Shown: positions 1 through 9,295 of the stretch, in pieces
Layout of the letters: each line of letters begins with the position of its first letter
How positions within the stretch are numbered: position 1 is the stretch's first letter
From: Fagopyrum homotropicum
Taxonomy: Eukaryota > Streptophyta > Magnoliopsida > Caryophyllales > Polygonaceae
Length of the DNA: 64,000 nucleotides
Assembly (NCBI GenBank): GCA_033239125.1
Contig: BSWB01000002.1
Span: 4,559,001 to 4,623,000, forward strand
Reading direction: 5' to 3'
Notes under the pieces: generated by a model
The model's database searches: none
What the model was told of the DNA's origin: nothing
What the model saw: the letters and a program-made list of their open reading frames with translations, nothing else
Position numbers and translations under genes: made by a program

Positions 1-196
1 CAAAACATGTATGAAAAATAAAAAATGTAGAAAGAAGGATTTGAACTCTAGATCAATTGCATCAAATATTGTTTTCTAACCATTATAACAAACACATTTT
101 TCTGTCTTAAATCAACATAAAATTAAATATTTTGGGGCCCAAAAAAACTGGGGGCCCTGTGCTGTTAGACCGAATGACACCCCTACTTGGACGGGC
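1..196. other. Non-coding left edge
   Basis: No gene seen. The stretch contains a G/C-run segment at about 134-158 just outside the LINE fragment and may be LINE 3' flank or untranslated region. No poly(A) tail or target duplication was recognised. Confidence 0.3.
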
Positions 197-1177
197 CTAC
201 TCAAGAGGGTCAATCAATACATGACAACTGATAGGAAAACTAAAAGCCATAAAGTTGAGGGTATCCGCGACGTTATTCGCCTCACGAAATGCATGACAGA
301 TCTGGATACTCCAATCCCTCTTGAGTAAGTCTTGGCATCTATTAACCAGACTAGCGAGTGGGTGACATCGGGGTATGTTCTTCGCAACTAAGGTGGTAAT
401 GAGTTTTGCGTTAGTTTGCACTTCCACAACCCTATAACCACACTTCCATGCCAACAACAGACATTGTAGCACTCCCCATAGTTCTGTCATGGGGACCGTA
501 CAAATTTCGATGTTCATGACATATCCCCGTTGCCACTCACCCTTGTTATTTCTAATAACTCCCGCCGCCGAGGCGTGTCGATAATTTGTAACCGCTCCAT
601 CCGAATTAATCTTCACCACACCATCTCTGGGCTTCTCCTACTTGATGTGTTCGACTCTATCCTCACATCTTGCATTTTTCTTCGAAAAGTTTTCCATGCT
701 TGACATATTCTTTAGTTTTAATCCTGACAAATTGGTGTGTTACTCCAACAAACTTCTCCCTTTCGAAGACGTCCGTGTTTCTCCATATCCATATCCACCA
801 AACGATAACTGCAAAAATATCACGCCAAAAGCAAAAGTTATCGAATTTCACATTATTGCATATATTACCTCTAACCCAACTATTGAAAGTTGTAGCTTGG
901 AAATCTCGATTCATGCGCACCGCTTGGAGATCTCTCCACATCTTCTTAGTACTAGGGCATTCCCTGAACAGATGGATGCTTGACTCCTCCTCACCACTAC
1001 ATCAATGGCAACACGGGTCCAAAGTAAGGTATCTTCTCTTCCGCTCACTGTTGGTCATGACACCGCCCTTCAGAACCTTCCAAATGAACACCTGTATCCT
1101 CTCCGTCACGTTAAGGCTCCAGACAGACTTGAAGACCGATCTTTTGACAGAGGCTTCCCAGTTGAAATCCGTTAGTT
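185..1177 (-). pseudogene. LINE (L1-type) 3' fragment: zinc-binding RT tail and RNase H, left half
   Basis: On the minus strand this encodes the C-terminal end of a plant L1-type LINE polyprotein. From 1170 down to about 950 lies the zinc-binding RT-associated region (a WKVLKGG stretch, then Cys/His residues ending in FRECP). From 619 to 197 lies an RNase H-like domain starting KINSDGA and containing AAGVIRNNKG and FREANNVAD. Frames are broken and a stop interrupts the Cys/His region, so it is dead. The protein continues at 19239-19655; the two halves were separated when the copia element inserted with TSD TAGTT. The function would have been target-primed reverse transcription. Family assignment rests on motif resemblance only. 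Confidence 0.75.
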
Positions 1178-1329
1178 TGAAGAAGAAGAAGATATGAAGA
1201 AAATTATAATGTCTCTCAACTGAATTCTGTTACAGCTTTTGGTATTTATAATACTTAGGATATATTGTAATAATGTCCCTAATATATCCTTTATTTACAT
1301 ATAAACCCTATAAGAATATACTATCTCCA
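1178..1329 (-). repeat. Copia 3' LTR
   Basis: On the plus strand it begins TGAAGAAGAAG and ends CTATCTCCA, so on the element strand it runs TGGAG...TTCA. It matches 19087-19238 except for four substitutions. TAGTT precedes it at 1173-1177. The adjacent interior at 1331-1340 is C-rich on the plus strand, which is a polypurine tract on the element strand. Confidence 0.93.
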
Positions 1330-1557
1330 TACGCCCCCCTCAAGCTGGACATGGTGAAACAAGTCCAAGCTTGACAGAAAGAAAATGATGTTGTTGTTCT
1401 CCTAGGGCCTTAGTAAAAATATCAGCCAGTTGAAGAGATGACTTGACATGAGGAGTAGAGATGAATCCCTTCTGAACTTCATCTCGAACATAATGACAAT
1501 CCAAATGAAGATGTTTGGTGCGTTCATGAAAAACAAGATTAGCAGCAAGATGTTGAG
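1330..1557 (-). pseudogene. Copia RNase H C-terminal end and polypurine tract, left of the Athila insert
   Basis: Translated on the minus strand from 1557 downwards this gives the standard copia polyprotein tail: LAANLVFHERTKH, then HLDCHYVRDEVQ, then QLADIFTKALGEQ, ending just before the PPT. It continues the RNase H reading at 14808-15225. The two parts abut once the Athila element and one copy of TTGAG are removed. Confidence 0.88.
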
Positions 1558-1868
1558 TGTTAGCATGAAATATTGTGATATTTTAGGCACGTTTTCTAGA
1601 CGTATTTGATTCATATTGATAGTCTTTGATTGAACTTTATGCATATGAGAGCTAGTATTACCTATATTGTCGATATGGATGTCTACACTAGTTCTATGTT
1701 GATTATAGGTGATTTGGAGCTATTTCCGAACGGAAACGAGCAAAGGAGAGTTGAGTTGATATGTCCATAGATTGAGGACACTCTTTGGAAGCAATTTGGA
1801 GTCTTAGTTTGAGGAATGCACGAGTTTAGGGAAGAATCACGTTCTTGCCCTAAATTACGCCCTAAAAT

Positions 1869-2018
1869 ACGGCCGTATCACAAACCACGGCCAGAATTAC
1901 GGCCGTGGATTCAGAGTCAGAATTCGATGTTCATTCCAGGGGATTCTACGGCCGTGGAACTAACCGTAATTGTTTCCACGCCCTAAATTACGGTCGTGGA
2001 ATCTTCCACGACCGTGAT
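1869..2018. repeat. Cluster of CG-rich palindromes in the LTR U3
   Basis: At least five copies or half-copies of an ACGGCCGT/ACGGTCGTGG motif lie in 150 bp, including TACGGCCGTGG near 1948 and a 12-bp inverted pair ACGGTCGTGGAA / TTCCACGACCGT at about 1990-2015. The same motif recurs at 2696, 6157-6235, 9539-9640 and 10083 of the element and in the 3' LTR. Confidence 0.85.
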
Positions 2019-2094
2019 CTTGGCGAATCTTTTCGCCACACTTTGAAGCCACGATCTTTTAAAGATTGGGCCGGGCCGACATTTTGCCCTACAC

Positions 2095-2102
2095 TATAAA
2101 AA
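2095..2102 (+). promoter_or_regulatory. LTR TATA box
   Basis: TATAAAAA follows a GC-richer stretch at the expected distance inside the LTR. It would place the transcript start near 2125-2135. An identical copy is at 13578-13585 in the 3' LTR. The start site itself is inferred. Confidence 0.7.
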
Positions 2103-2811
2103 GACGGACGAAGCAAGATTTCCGTCACCTCGCTGACGACCTTCGATACCCGTTTGCCCTCATTCTTCGCCGCTTAGACACGAAGACGTTTTGCTTAGTT
2201 TGCTTGGAAGCAATTGACATCTCTTTGAAGAGATCGAAGCTCGTTTTTGGAATTCTTCTAATCTCGCACTTTTGGTGGAGATTGCTGTTGAGATCTCCGG
2301 ATTGGCGGAAGATCGTAGTTCTTGGAAGTTTTTGCAAGAAGATCTCTCTTCTTGACTAGGTTCGATTTGGAAAACGGATTGACATCCCGTTTTCTTTTCT
2401 TTCCTAGAGTTACGATTATTTGTTCTATTGTGAATCTTTTGACATTGCTTATTCTCTTTGTGACTTTGAGATTGAATTGAAGATTATTGAAAGTTCTTGA
2501 AAGTTTTCATCTTTTTATCTTTTAATTCTTGAATTGATATCAATATGACTGTTATTGGCTAAAAACCCTTAACAATTCTAAGGTGAAGGGTTGATAGTTG
2601 TGGTATAGGTGATGATAGATCAATCGCAAACAGATTAGACCCTGAGAGTTAGAGAGAATCGCCGACAACCCTAAATTACGGTCTGTTCTTGAGTCCACGG
2701 CCGTGGAATCTCAAGAACTAACCGTGATTTCCCTTTAGTTTGCGAACTTGCTTTTACTTTAATCCAAAGTTAAAGATTTGCTTTAGCTTAGTTTAGACTT
2801 GTCTTTTCTAG

Positions 2812-3027
2812 GTGGTAGTGAAGCCTCAACAACCTCTACCTCGATTGTGAGCCTCAACAACCTCAATCGGTTAAGTTAGTCTTGATCTTTAGATTATAAG
2901 TTTGGGTATTTGACACTAATTCTCATCTCTAGAATCTTTCTATATTGAGCCTCAACAACCTGTATAGAGAGTACTTTGTAGGTGAGTTACATAAGGTTTT
3001 TGGAACCTCAACCGTACGATTACCTTA
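2812..3027 (+). promoter_or_regulatory. Run of RNA hairpins with a shared GCCTCAACAACCT loop
   Basis: Three stems enclose the same loop core. GGTAG (2814-2818) pairs with CTACC (2836-2840). CGATTG (2842-2847) pairs with CAATCG (2864-2869). CTTTCTATA (2936-2944) pairs with TATAGAGAG (2963-2971) with one G-U. Each loop contains GCCTCAACAACCT. A fourth, looser stem TAAGGT/ACCTTA (2992-2997/3022-3027) encloses AACCTCAACC. The region lies downstream of the TATA box and so is probably in the leader RNA. Role unknown. Confidence 0.6.
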
Positions 3028-3325
3028 CATTAGTATACCTTTGCATATCTCCACTCTGTCTTTACATCATTAGTATATCTTGAATCTATTGCCGCAACTG
3101 GATACCTGAAACTTTAGGATTGTTGTTTTCCCAATATCTGCAAAACTCCCATATTTATTCGCTTGATAATCTGCAATCGAGTTCGCTCCACCCAAATCCC
3201 TGTGTTCGATACTCTGGAATTCTTGCTTAACTACGTCGATCCGTACACTGCGGGTTCGCTTGCTTGATTCTAGTTTTATAAATTTAAAACTTATTTGCAC
3301 ACACCTCTAGGGGCGAACAAGTTTT

Positions 3326-3344
3326 TGGCGCCGTTGCCGGGGAT
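3326..3344 (+). other. Primer binding site, tRNA-Asp
   Basis: TGGCGCCGTTGCCGGGGAT lies 6 bases after the 5' LTR. It is complementary to the 3' end of plant tRNA-Asp(GUC), the usual primer for Athila-like elements. Confidence 0.92.
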
Positions 3345-3421
3345 TTGGTTTCGTCCGAATCCGGTAGCCGGTTGTCAAGCTTGGGAGCTTGCTCTCGTTA
3401 TTTGATTTTTTCTTTGAGTGC

Positions 3422-6400
3422 ATGCGCAGGTCTAGGAACACCGAAGATCTCTTACCTCTTGATCAAGAGCTAGAGAAAACCTTGAGACAAAGGCGCAAGG
3501 AAAAGAAGATGGCTGAAGAGAACGAACGCGATCTTCAAACGGAGTTGGCAGAGAAGGAAGCTCAACTCCGATGGAATGAGACTCTCCGCCAGGATGAGAT
3601 GGATCGTCATCAATCTCAAGTTAACGGTCTACAAGACATGCTCTTCCAAATGAGGATAAAGATGAGCGACCTTGAAGATAAGGTAGGCAAGAAGTCCTCA
3701 AGAAGGAGATCAAGGTCTAGAAGAAAAAGCCACTCATCCGCTTATGATAGTGATTCTTCCATGCCACCGTTAGAAGAGATTGATCCCACGATCAATATAA
3801 ATCCCTTCAATCCACAAGGAGCTACTAATCGCCGCATCCCACCAAGGAATGCGAGAGTCGAACGTGTGGATAATGAGCCAAGAACTCTTGGCCAGCGGAT
3901 GGATCCAACACAACAACCACGCCGCTTGGGTGTGAATTTTGATGCTGAAGATGTGCAAGGGTTTAGCTTTAACCCTCAAGTTATCACTCTTGTTCGCCAA
4001 AGCCAATTTGGCGGTACAAGCGCTGAGTCTCCACACCAACACTTGCAAAACTTTGAGTGTATGATGGAGACGATGAGACCGAAGAGCGCCACTACCAACA
4101 GCTATAAGCTCAAACCTTTTTTTTTCTCCTTGAAAGGGAAAGCGTTATCTTGGTACCAGGCTCTTCCTAATGGGAAACTAGACACGTGGGAAGACCTTTC
4201 CGCAGAGTTTCTCACCAAATTCTTTCCGCCTTCCAAAACGGCGGAACTTAGAGGTAAGATTAATGCTTTTTCTATGAGACCTAACGAAAGTTTGTTTCAA
4301 TCTTGGGAAAGGTTTCAGGATTTGCTATTGGATTGCCCTCATCATGGCATATCCAAGCTTGCCTTGCTGGAGATTTACTACAAGGGGCTGGATGCGGGAA
4401 CGCAATTCAACCTCCAATCCCTCTCATGTGGAACGTTCATGGACATGAGAGAAGATGACGCTTGGGACTTCATTGAGAAGCAAGCAAGAGTCATAGAGAA
4501 GTATTCCCACCGGAAAGTGGAGGGAAATCGTGTGGAGCAAGGAGCAAAGCTCACACATGAAGCTCAAAATCAGATTTTCTCCCTCAACAATGAGATCAAA
4601 GAGTTGAAGGAGGCTATCAAGACCAACTTCCCAAAGCAACAAGAGAAGGATGTTGGCTATTTGGGCAACAACAACGGCGGTGATAACACCAACCGCAACA
4701 ACAATAACCGGAACAATAACCGGAATAACAATTGGAATGGAAACAACAACAACCGGAACAACAACAATTGGAACAACAATCGGGGTTCAAACAACAACAA
4801 TTGGCGCTCCAATCAACAAAATTCCGGTAACTCCTATCCTTCCAATTCCAATTCACTAACTCCACCCTCCTCTTCCTCTACTCCTTTGAAAAGCCAGGGG
4901 CAATCATCCAATGGAGGCAACAATACGGGAAAAGAGAAGCCCGATCCCATGTTGGAAACTATCTTGGGAAAGCTTCAAGGGTTGGAGAACCGCATCATCA
5001 AGGTTGATGATCAAATTTATAAGGTTGACAAAGCTCAAAAAGTTTTGGAAAACCAATTGTTCAACCACGCGGAGGAAGTCCCTAGAAATCAAGGGAAACT
5101 TCCAGGAAAGACGGAGGACAACCCTAAGGGAAGGGTAATGGCGATTACAACTAGGAGCGGAGTGACTACCACCGATCCGCAGCCTACGTTCGTTGAAGTC
5201 CCCGTAGAGAAGGACAAAGAAAAGGGGAAGGAGAAGGAAGATGTCTATGTTCCTCCTCCAGCTTTCAAACCTCCCCTACCGTTCCCTCAATCTAGAGCGC
5301 GAGCGCGCCTAGACAAGCAATTCGGTAAGTTTATAGAACTCATGAGCAAGCTGCATATTAATATACCTTTCATTGATGCTATTGTAGGTATGCCGGCTTA
5401 TGGCAAGTTCTTGAAGGAGCTTCTCTCTAACAAGAGGAAGCTAGAAGACTTCGGTGAAGTCAAGATGAGTTCGGATTCTTCGGATCTCATCAAGACTATG
5501 AAGGAGAAAATGCCCCCAAAGTTGAAGGATCTAGGGTCATTTTGCATTCCCATTGGAGTGGGAGATGTCACATATGACGCTTTATGTGACTTAGGAGCAA
5601 GTGTGAGCATCATACCACTTGCATTGTGTAGGAAGATCGGTTTAGGCGATCCTAAACCGGTCAAGATGACGTTATACATGGCGGATCGATCCATTACTCG
5701 TCCCGTCGGCATTGTAGAAGACGTCCCGGTCAAGCTAGGCAAGTTCTTTGTCCCCATTGATTTTGTCGTACTTCACATTCCTGCAGATAGTCCGGTCCCG
5801 ATCATACTCGGAAGACCGTTTCTTGCAACTTCCGGCTGCATGGTCGATTGCAAGAATGGGAGACTCGCTTTTGATATTGGGGAAGAGAAAGTAGAGTTCG
5901 TTCTTTCCACTCTAGTGAAGGAGCCAATCTTCGATGAGGATATTTACAATATCCAAGATGAAGAAGGTTTGTCTAGGGAGGAGGTAAGTGCGATTCTCTT
6001 TAACGATCCTTTACAAAAGGTTGTTACTATGAGTCTAACCAATGAAGGAGAAGAAGAAGAATGCAAAGAGGAAATTGAAGCCTTGGAAGCACAAGAAGAG
6101 ATGCATGAAGTGGAGTTTGAGAAACTCCACGATGAGGCTGAGAATACCAGAATCCACGGTCATACTCTGTATTCCACGACCGTGGATTCCACAACCAAAA
6201 TCGACCTCCATTCCAGAGGATATTACGGCCGTGGAACACCAGAGGAGACCGTAATTTTGACCGTGGAAGAAGGTGACCGGCATACTTCTTCAACTTCTTC
6301 TAATTCTTCTCCAACCCATTCAACATCCTTAGAAACTTCTAAGGAAACATCGGAAGCTCCTCAAGGATCATTGGAAGCTCCGAAAGCAATGGAACTCAAA

Positions 6401-8197
6401 CCACTTCCTACTCATCTAAGGTACGCTTTTCTTGGATCTAATTCCACCTTTCCGGTTATCGTTAGTTCCGAATTAAGCATAGATGAACATGAACAGCTCA
6501 TGATTGTCCTTAGGAAACATAGAAAAGTCATAGGCTATACTATTGAGGACTTAGTAGGAATTAAACCCTCCCTATGCATGCATAAGATACTAATGGAGGA
6601 AGACTTTAGAACTTCAAGACAACCTCAAAGGCGGTTGAATCCGACCATGAAGGAGGTTGTCAAGAAGGAAATTCTTAAACTTCTTGATGCAGGTATCATC
6701 TATCCTATCTCCGATAGCAAGTGGGTGAGCCCAGTTCAAGTGGTTCCGAAGAAGGGAGGAATGACGGTCATCACCAATAAGAACAACGAACTCATTCCTA
6801 CCCGAACCGTAACTGGATGGCGAATGTGTATAGACTACCGCAAGCTCAACAACGCAACGCGGAAGGATCACTTTCCATTGCCATTCATCGATCAGATGCT
6901 TGAAAGGTTAGCACAACATTCATACTTTTGCTACCTTGACGGTTATAGTGGCTTCTTTCAGATTCCGATACATCCGGATGATCAAGAGAAGACCACATTC
7001 ACGTGCCCTTGGGGTACGTTCGCCTATAGGAGAATGCCGTTCGGGCTTTGCAACGCCCCAGCCACCTTTCAACGGTGCATGATGGCCATCTTCTCCGAAT
7101 ATGTAGAGGAAATCATGGAAGTCTTCATGGACGACTTCTCCGTTTACGGTTCCTCTTTTAACGATTGTCTTTCTAACCTTTCTCTTGTTTTGCAAAGATG
7201 TGAAGACACTAACATAGTTCTTAATTGGGAGAAGTGTCAATTTATGGTTAAGGAAGGAATCGTATTAGGTCACTTAGTCTCTAGTAGAGGGATAGAGGTA
7301 GACAAGGCTAAGATAGAGACCATAGAGAAACTTCCTCCCCCAATTTCGGTGAAAGGGATAAGAAGTTTCCTAGGACATGCTGGATTCTATAGACGTTTCA
7401 TTAAAGACTTTTCTAAGATATCAAAACCTCTCACTAATCTATTGATGAAGGATGCGGTTTTTGAGTTTTCGCAGGAATGTTTGGATGCGTTTAACACCAT
7501 TCGGCAAGCTCTAATTTCAGCACCTATTATCCAACCTCCGGATTGGACTCTCCCCTTCGAGATTATGTGTGATGCTAGTGACGTAGCCATTGGAGCTGTT
7601 CTTGGGCAACGAAAGGAAGGACGAACCCACGCCATATACTACGCTAGCAAGACGCTAGACGAAGCTCAGCTCAACTACGCCACTACGGAAAAGGAGTTTC
7701 TAGCCATTGTCTACGCTATTGACAAGTTTCGCTCTTATCTTGTAGGTGCAAAGGTGATAGTCTACACGGATCATGCTGCGATCCGGTACCTCCTTGCGAA
7801 GAAAGATGCGAAGCCAAGGCTGATTAGATGGATTCTTCTCCTACAAGAATTCGATCTTGAGATCCGCGACAAGAAAGGCTCGGAAAATTCTGTTGCGGAT
7901 CATTTGAGTCGTCTAACACATCTAGAGGACGACCATTTACCCATTGATGACTCATTTCCGGACGAACACCTACATATCATAGAGGAGTGCATCAAGGTAG
8001 TCTCCAAAGGTAACGAACCATGGTTTGCTGATTTCGTTAACTATTTGGTTTGCCAGGAGATACCACCCGGACTATCATACGCACAAAGGAAGAAGTTCTT
8101 CAAGGACGTCCGGGAATACTATTGGAACGAGCCTCTCCTCTTTAAGAGAGGTCCGGATGGCATCATCCGGCGATGTGTGCCGGAAGATGAGATGTAA
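3422..8197 (+). CDS. Athila gag-pol, first part: gag, protease, RT, RNase H
   Basis: The frame opens from TTG at 3389; the first ATG is at 3422 and gives about 1591 residues. In order: a charged N-terminal coiled-coil-like segment with an RRRSRSRRKS patch; a retrotransposon gag domain at about nt 3985-4500; an Asn/Arg-rich stretch at 4660-4830 in place of a recognisable CCHC knuckle; an aspartic protease with DLGAS at 5588; RT with MCIDYRKLNN (about 6823) and active-site FMDD at 7124-7135; and RNase H with MCDASD (about 7567) and YTDH (about 7762). It would package the RNA and copy it to cDNA in cytoplasmic particles. At 6157-6260 the reading passes through CG-rich palindromes shared with the LTR. 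It ends at an in-frame TAA (8195-8197) just before the integrase zinc finger. Confidence 0.93.
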   Translation: MRRSRNTEDLLPLDQELEKTLRQRRKEKKMAEENERDLQTELAEKEAQLRWNETLRQDEMDRHQSQVNGLQDMLFQMRIKMSDLEDKVGKKSSRRRSRSRRKSHSSAYDSDSSMPPLEEIDPTININPFNPQGATNRRIPPRNARVERVDNEPRTLGQRMDPTQQPRRLGVNFDAEDVQGFSFNPQVITLVRQSQFGGTSAESPHQHLQNFECMMETMRPKSATTNSYKLKPFFFSLKGKALSWYQALPNGKLDTWEDLSAEFLTKFFPPSKTAELRGKINAFSMRPNESLFQSWERFQDLLLDCPHHGISKLALLEIYYKGLDAGTQFNLQSLSCGTFMDMREDDAWDFIEKQARVIEKYSHRKVEGNRVEQGAKLTHEAQNQIFSLNNEIKELKEAIKTNFPKQQEKDVGYLGNNNGGDNTNRNNNNRNNNRNNNWNGNNNNRNNNNWNNNRGSNNNNWRSNQQNSGNSYPSNSNSLTPPSSSSTPLKSQGQSSNGGNNTGKEKPDPMLETILGKLQGLENRIIKVDDQIYKVDKAQKVLENQLFNHAEEVPRNQGKLPGKTEDNPKGRVMAITTRSGVTTTDPQPTFVEVPVEKDKEKGKEKEDVYVPPPAFKPPLPFPQSRARARLDKQFGKFIELMSKLHINIPFIDAIVGMPAYGKFLKELLSNKRKLEDFGEVKMSSDSSDLIKTMKEKMPPKLKDLGSFCIPIGVGDVTYDALCDLGASVSIIPLALCRKIGLGDPKPVKMTLYMADRSITRPVGIVEDVPVKLGKFFVPIDFVVLHIPADSPVPIILGRPFLATSGCMVDCKNGRLAFDIGEEKVEFVLSTLVKEPIFDEDIYNIQDEEGLSREEVSAILFNDPLQKVVTMSLTNEGEEEECKEEIEALEAQEEMHEVEFEKLHDEAENTRIHGHTLYSTTVDSTTKIDLHSRGYYGRGTPEETVILTVEEGDRHTSSTSSNSSPTHSTSLETSKETSEAPQGSLEAPKAMELKPLPTHLRYAFLGSNSTFPVIVSSELSIDEHEQLMIVLRKHRKVIGYTIEDLVGIKPSLCMHKILMEEDFRTSRQPQRRLNPTMKEVVKKEILKLLDAGIIYPISDSKWVSPVQVVPKKGGMTVITNKNNELIPTRTVTGWRMCIDYRKLNNATRKDHFPLPFIDQMLERLAQHSYFCYLDGYSGFFQIPIHPDDQEKTTFTCPWGTFAYRRMPFGLCNAPATFQRCMMAIFSEYVEEIMEVFMDDFSVYGSSFNDCLSNLSLVLQRCEDTNIVLNWEKCQFMVKEGIVLGHLVSSRGIEVDKAKIETIEKLPPPISVKGIRSFLGHAGFYRRFIKDFSKISKPLTNLLMKDAVFEFSQECLDAFNTIRQALISAPIIQPPDWTLPFEIMCDASDVAIGAVLGQRKEGRTHAIYYASKTLDEAQLNYATTEKEFLAIVYAIDKFRSYLVGAKVIVYTDHAAIRYLLAKKDAKPRLIRWILLLQEFDLEIRDKKGSENSVADHLSRLTHLEDDHLPIDDSFPDEHLHIIEECIKVVSKGNEPWFADFVNYLVCQEIPPGLSYAQRKKFFKDVREYYWNEPLLFKRGPDGIIRRCVPEDEM

Positions 8198-9295
8198 AGT
8201 GTCATCCGCCATTGTCACTCACTACCTTGTGGAGGACACGCTAGTTCGAACAAAACTAGCGCAAAGGTATTGCAATCTGGATTCTATTGGCCTACTTTAT
8301 TTAAAGATGTGCAATCCTTTGTTTCTTGTTGCGATGCTTGTCAAAGAACAGGCAATATCTCTAGAAGGAACGAGATGCCCCTCAACAACATCCAAGAGGT
8401 GGAGATTTTCGACGTTTGGGGAGTCGATTTCATGGGACCATTCCCTTCTTCTTGTGGAAACCAATACATATTATTGGCGGTAGACTACGTTTCTAGATGG
8501 GTAGAAGCAATTGCCTCTCCCACAAATGATGCCATGGTGGTGGTTAAGTTCTTCAACAAGACCATCTTTCCGCGATTCGGGACACCAAGGACGATCATTA
8601 GTGATGGAGGTTCTCACTTCATAGCCCGTCGCTTTGAAGCTCTTCTAGCCAAGTATGGGGTTACTCACAAGATCGCCACCCCTTACCATCCACAAACGAG
8701 TGGACAAGTTGAGATCTCAAATAGGGAGATCAAGGGAATTCTAGAGAAGACGGTTTCAAGGACTAGGAAGGATTGGTCCTTGAAACTAGATGACGCATTA
8801 TGGGCGTACCGGACTGCATACAAGACTCCCATAGGAACCACACCATACAACCTTGTGTATGGGAAATCTTGTCATTTGCCGGTAGAGCTGGAGCACAAAG
8901 CGTTTTGGGCTATCAAGTGGCTAAATTTCAGCATGAAGGAAGCGGGAGAGAAGCGTCTCCTAGACATCAACAAGCTGGATGAGCTTCGCTTGAACGCCTA
9001 TGAAAACGCCAAAATCTACAAGGAAAGAGCAAAGCGTTGGCATGATAAGCATATCATTCCAAAGGACTTCAAAGAAGGAGATCAAGTTCTCCTCTTCAAC
9101 TCAAGGCTTCGCCTCTTTCCAGGTAAGCTTAAATCCCGTTGGACTGGACCTTTTCTAATTAAGCGTATTTTCCCCCATGGTGCAGTTGAAGTATGGGGTG
9201 AAGCTAGCGGAAGTTTTAAGGTGAACGGCCAACGACTCAAGAAGTACTCGCCGGAACTCCAAGCTGAGGAGTTTGCACCTACCGCACTCGAATAA
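8198..9295 (+). CDS. Athila pol, second part: integrase, separated by one stop codon
   Basis: Same frame as gag-pol, continuing directly after TAA at 8195-8197. The HHCC zinc finger follows (His residues just downstream, CCDAC near 8330). The core contains GVDFMGP, IISDGGS and the VEISNRE glutamate, making the D,D,E triad of the strand-transfer domain. The C-terminal end carries a WTGPF motif of the GPY/F type. The first ATG after the stop is internal to the zinc finger, so a separately initiated protein is unlikely to be functional. Either the stop is a single mutation or it is read through; only sister copies can tell. No frameshift was seen in this part. Confidence 0.9.
   Translation, partial: SVIRHCHSLPCGGHASSNKTSAKVLQSGFYWPTLFKDVQSFVSCCDACQRTGNISRRNEMPLNNIQEVEIFDVWGVDFMGPFPSSCGNQYILLAVDYVSRWVEAIASPTNDAMVVVKFFNKTIFPRFGTPRTIISDGGSHFIARRFEALLAKYGVTHKIATPYHPQTSGQVEISNREIKGILEKTVSRTRKDWSLKLDDALWAYRTAYKTPIGTTPYNLVYGKSCHLPVELEHKAFWAIKWLNFSMKEAGEKRLLDINKLDELRLNAYENAKIYKERAKRWHDKHIIPKDFKEGDQVLLFNSRLRLFPGKLKSRWTGPFLIKRIFPHGAVEVWGEASGSFKVNGQRLKKYSPELQAEEFAPTALE

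Larger units (their letters stand above)
1558..3319 (+). repeat. Athila 5' LTR
   Basis: Starts TGTTAGCATG and ends GGGGCGAACA. Identical in length to the 3' LTR, with two substitutions. It holds a TATA box near 2095, several CACGGCCGTGG-like palindromes (1869-2018 and 2696-2707) and a run of hairpins at 2812-3027. Confidence 0.96.

Noticed and set aside
1905..2359. Short open frames in the Athila LTR
   Set aside because: They overlap promoter and leader signals and have no homology; identical copies in the 3' LTR merely reflect LTR identity.
4617..4865. Cys-rich open frame on the minus strand
   Set aside because: It is the complement of the Asn-rich gag tract (AAC/GTT codons read as Cys), so it is a shadow.
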